Assembly: GCA_902613275.1 (NCBI GenBank)
Contig: CACMGM010000009.1
Location: 1-26,127 of the forward strand
DNA length: 26,127 nucleotides
Direction: 5' to 3'
Source of the DNA: an uncultured Alphaproteobacteria bacterium
Lineage (GTDB): Bacteria > Pseudomonadota > Alphaproteobacteria > HIMB59 > GCA-002718135
Shown: piece after piece, positions 23,628 through 26,127 of the stretch
How the letters are laid out: the number at the start of each line of letters is the position of its first letter
How positions within the stretch are numbered: the stretch's first letter is position 1
The notes under the pieces: generated by a model
What the model was told of the DNA's origin: nothing
The model's input: the letters and a program-made list of their open reading frames with translations, nothing else
Database searches by the model: none
Translations under genes and position numbers: made by a program

Positions 23628-24527
23628 ATGAAAAATAATTTATTTTTAGCTGTTATATTATCACTTTCAGGTTTGTTTTTATTGGATTGTATGGGGATTG
23701 CGATAAAGTTTTTGCGAAACGAATATCCAGCAGCTCAACTTTCTGCTTTTAGAAATTTATTTGGAATGATCCCATGTGTTATTGCTTTATATTTTTCACA
23801 TGATTGGCACCGCAATGGTAGACAAATAAAAATAACGCAATGGAAGTTAGGATTATTCCGCGGAGTATTTGTAGCATTGGCTCAATTATGTCTCTATACT
23901 TCTTATGCTTACTTACCTTTTGCTTTAGTCGCTACCATGGAATACACTGGGCCCATGATGGTCACCCTTCTTGCTATTCCTTTATTAGGTGAAAAATTTG
24001 GTTGGTACAAAATGAGTGCAGTAATTTCTGGTTTTGTAGGTATCGTTTTAATTATGCAACCTTGGTCATCAGACTTTAATTATATGTTATTACTTCCTAT
24101 ACTTGCTGCTTTTGGATATTCATTAGCAAGGGTAACATCCTTAAGTTTTGAGGATCATGTTCCTTCACCACTTATCAACTTGTATGGTCAAACAGGGACA
24201 ATCATAGTTGCATGTATGTTAGTAGTGTTTTTTGGTATGTGGGAAAATTTCAAAAGTTTAAATGATTTCTTAGTAGTTTGTGTAATGGGGATTGCAGGAG
24301 GATCTGGAACTTTACTTTTAATATATGGTGCTAGAAAAGCAGAACTTAGTAAAATTATGCCATTTGATTATATCGAGATATTTTTTGCACTTATTTTAGG
24401 TTGGATATTTTTTGCAGAATGGCCAGTTGATCAACTCTTTCCAGGTGCTTTTTTCATAGTTTTAGGCGGATTAATCATTTATCTTCAACAAAGAAAAAAT
24501 AATTTTCAAAGATTAAGGAAAACATAA
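23628..24527 (+). CDS. EamA/DMT-family membrane transporter
   Basis: This 299-residue membrane protein has about ten hydrophobic helices in two EamA repeats (about 5-140 and 150-292). Repeat one contains FRNLFGMIPC and MEYTGPMMVTLLAIPLLGEK, the latter being a strongly conserved EamA segment. Repeat two contains the related KIMPFDYIEIFFALILGWIF. It lies within the sugar operon and overlaps the next ATG by one base (TAATG). An efflux or overflow role for a pathway intermediate, or import of a related metabolite, would fit. It is not a close copy of the EamA protein at 8169-9026. Confidence 0.9.
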   Translation: MKNNLFLAVILSLSGLFLLDCMGIAIKFLRNEYPAAQLSAFRNLFGMIPCVIALYFSHDWHRNGRQIKITQWKLGLFRGVFVALAQLCLYTSYAYLPFALVATMEYTGPMMVTLLAIPLLGEKFGWYKMSAVISGFVGIVLIMQPWSSDFNYMLLLPILAAFGYSLARVTSLSFEDHVPSPLINLYGQTGTIIVACMLVVFFGMWENFKSLNDFLVVCVMGIAGGSGTLLLIYGARKAELSKIMPFDYIEIFFALILGWIFFAEWPVDQLFPGAFFIVLGGLIIYLQQRKNNFQRLRKT

Positions 24528-25579
24528 TGGAATATAAAATTACCAAACTTCAAAATGATAAAGGTTTAGATATTGACATAGTTAATATTATTAACTCAAA
24601 CAATTATAGTTTTAGTTTTTATACTTATGGTGGTTATATGAGTGAAGTTTGTATTCCAACTTTTTCGAATATTTCTGAAACAGAGGATGTTTTATTAGGT
24701 TATGGTAATTTAGATGATTGCCTGGAAGCTCATGGATATTTCAATTCAATTATTGGAAGAGTTTGTAATAGAATAGGGCAAAGTAAATTTACTCTTAATG
24801 GGAAAGAATATAATTTATATTCTAATACTGAACCTGATCATCTTCATGGTGGAGAGGTAGGTTTTAATAAAAAGATTTGGAAAATAGCCGATATTAAAAA
24901 AACAAGCCAAAGTATAAAAGTAGAGCTCACTTACCAGTCTAAACATTTAGAAGAAAATTATCCAGGCAACATAAATTGTAAAACTATTTACGAACTTAAT
25001 AATAATAACGAAATTCTAATTTCCTTTAATGCTACTGCAGATCAAGATACTATTGTTAATATGACTAATCATAACTATTGGAATTTCCATGGCCATAAAG
25101 ATAATTATAAAAATATTACTGACCATGTTGTAAGAATATCATCTAATCAAATTTGCGAAACTGATGAGGGATCAATTCCTACTGGTAAATTATTCGATGT
25201 AGTTAATACAAAATATGATCTTAATAATTCATTTGAAATAAATAAATCTTTTTTAGAAGGCGGTGGTATTGATCACAATTATGTTCTCAAAGATCATTCT
25301 ATTGATCAATCTATAGCTGCCATCTACAGTAACATTACTGGTATGGGAGTTGAATACTCGACTGATCAACCTGGAATACAATTTTATACTGGTAATATGA
25401 TGAAAGATTCATATCATGGTAAACATAATCGAAATTATGGATTACAATATGGTATGTGTCTAGAGACGCAAATTTTTCCAGATGCTATTAATCAACCAAA
25501 TTTTCCATCAACTATATTAAAAGTAGGTGAAACATATAATTCAAATACAAAAATAAAATTAAGAAATGATTTTAAATAA
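24527..25579 (+). CDS. galM: Aldose 1-epimerase (mutarotase)
   Basis: This 350-residue protein has the normal GalM length and the catalytic residues. H107 lies in HLHGG, H182 in TNHNYWNFHG, D249 in IDHNYVL, and the base E313 in CLETQ. The GRVCNRIGQSKFTLNG segment near 77-92 and the QIFPDAINQPNFP segment are family hallmarks. It interconverts alpha and beta anomers of a free aldose, so a free reducing sugar must arise in this pathway. No signal peptide is seen, so it acts in the cytoplasm. The start is fixed by the TAATG overlap with the EamA gene. Which sugar is used cannot be read; relatives include the mutarotases of sulfoquinovose pathways. Confidence 0.93.
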   Translation: MEYKITKLQNDKGLDIDIVNIINSNNYSFSFYTYGGYMSEVCIPTFSNISETEDVLLGYGNLDDCLEAHGYFNSIIGRVCNRIGQSKFTLNGKEYNLYSNTEPDHLHGGEVGFNKKIWKIADIKKTSQSIKVELTYQSKHLEENYPGNINCKTIYELNNNNEILISFNATADQDTIVNMTNHNYWNFHGHKDNYKNITDHVVRISSNQICETDEGSIPTGKLFDVVNTKYDLNNSFEINKSFLEGGGIDHNYVLKDHSIDQSIAAIYSNITGMGVEYSTDQPGIQFYTGNMMKDSYHGKHNRNYGLQYGMCLETQIFPDAINQPNFPSTILKVGETYNSNTKIKLRNDFK

Positions 25580-25600
25580 ATTAATTTATTGTTTTATAAT
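25571..25600 (+). promoter_or_regulatory. Candidate promoter of the ThDP decarboxylase genes
   Basis: A consensus TATAAT lies at 25595-25600, with a weak TTTAAA at 25571-25576, 18 bases upstream. The short 16-base palindrome AATAAATTAATTTATT (25575-25590) overlaps the spacer and the galM stop. In such A/T-rich DNA each part could be chance. A start near 25607 would leave a leader of about 19 bases with no clear Shine-Dalgarno. Confidence 0.3.
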
Positions 25601-25625
25601 TTTATATCTATAGACATCCGCGTAA

Positions 25626-26126
25626 ATGAAAATCAGTAAAAAAATCATCGATAATTTAAAAAAAGGAGGAGTAGATTTTTACTTAAGTGTTCCTTGTAAG
25701 TTATTAGCTAACATGATTGATATTCTTGAAAATGATAAAGATGTTTATTATTCGGCTGTACCAAGAGAGGAAGAAGGCATGGGTATTTGTGCTGGAGCTT
25801 ATTTAGGAAATAAATTCCCGTGTATAATGATGCAGAATACAGGAATTGGAAATTCAGTGAATGCAATTGTTTCTCTATTACAATTATATCAAATGCCTGT
25901 TGTTTTTCTAATTAGTTACAGAGGTACACCTGGTGAGCCAGTAGGAGCGCAAGGTGGAATGGCGAAAATTACTGAAGATATTTTACAAACGTTGAGAATA
26001 CCTATGTTGCATTGTTCTGCAGAAAAAGAATTAGATAAAATTTCAATATTTAGCAAACATGCCAAAGTTGTTGAATCACCAGTAGCTATTTTATGCGATT
26101 TCAATTTAATGAAAGATGATAAATGA
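25626..26126 (+). CDS. comD: Sulfopyruvate decarboxylase alpha subunit-like (ThDP enzyme)
   Basis: This 166-residue protein matches ComD, the alpha subunit of two-subunit sulfopyruvate decarboxylase, which turns sulfopyruvate into sulfoacetaldehyde and CO2. It has the ThDP pyrimidine-domain glutamates in PREEEGMGICAGAYLG (E48-E50), followed by MQNTGIGNSVNAIVSL (69-84) and the ISYRGTPGEPVGAQG segment. The alternative is the related phosphonopyruvate decarboxylase, which is more often one fused chain of about 370 residues. The diphosphate domain must come from a beta subunit (ComE); an ATG at 26123 overlaps this stop by 4 bases (ATGA) and probably opens it just past the window. Sulfonate versus phosphonate substrate is inferred from subunit organisation. 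Confidence 0.8.
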   Translation: MKISKKIIDNLKKGGVDFYLSVPCKLLANMIDILENDKDVYYSAVPREEEGMGICAGAYLGNKFPCIMMQNTGIGNSVNAIVSLLQLYQMPVVFLISYRGTPGEPVGAQGGMAKITEDILQTLRIPMLHCSAEKELDKISIFSKHAKVVESPVAILCDFNLMKDDK

Positions 26127-26127
26127 A

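Noticed and set aside
1..26127. Mobile elements, CRISPR arrays, tRNA or rRNA genes
   Set aside because: No transposase, integrase, repeat-spacer pattern, tRNA-like cloverleaf or rRNA sequence was recognised on reading either strand.

Overview
The window is strongly A/T-rich and tightly packed. Many stop and start codons overlap by 1-11 bases, and no gene-free stretch exceeds 150 bases. It is dominated by ABC uptake systems and small-molecule catabolic genes. This style, together with the protein types, suggests a streamlined marine alphaproteobacterium, for example SAR11-like or the HIMB59/AEGEAN-169 type. That placement is inference from gene content and base composition; no rRNA or marker gene is present. 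I see no tRNA, rRNA, CRISPR array, insertion sequence or phage gene.

Left region (1-8168): the end of a plus-strand operon holds two SnoaL-like (NTF2-fold) proteins and meets a minus-strand LacI-family repressor tail to tail. The repressor is divergent from a six-gene plus-strand operon: a family-1 sugar-type substrate-binding protein, two MalF/MalG-type permeases, a HAD-like protein whose catalytic aspartates are replaced, a short-chain dehydrogenase and a two-domain SnoaL-like protein. No ATPase is present. The lacI/operon gap holds two clean inverted repeats and a promoter-like element. This looks like a regulated catabolic locus for an unknown, probably sugar-like compound.

Middle region (8169-15111): a minus-strand pair (phosphate acyltransferase, EamA transporter) is divergent from a plus-strand pair (omega-amino-acid:pyruvate aminotransferase, alanine dehydrogenase). 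Aminotransferase, Ald and Pta together are three of the four steps of the known taurine-to-acetyl-CoA route; the fourth, Xsc, is not in the window. Next comes a minus-strand pair: a formylglycine-type sulfatase or phosphonate-monoester-hydrolase-like enzyme and a core (catalytic-half-only) MetE methyltransferase.

Right region (15256-26127): a long plus-strand run starts with a complete Opp/Dpp-type ABC transporter (large family-5 binding protein, two permeases, two ATPases). It continues into two Gfo/Idh/MocA oxidoreductases, a second EamA transporter and an aldose 1-epimerase. Sugar enzymes rather than peptidases behind the transporter suggest that it carries a glycoside or oligosaccharide. 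The window ends in the alpha subunit of a sulfopyruvate-decarboxylase-like ThDP enzyme, and an ATG overlapping its stop probably opens the beta subunit. ComDE would make sulfoacetaldehyde, which links conceptually to the Pta/aminotransferase module; this link is a hypothesis.
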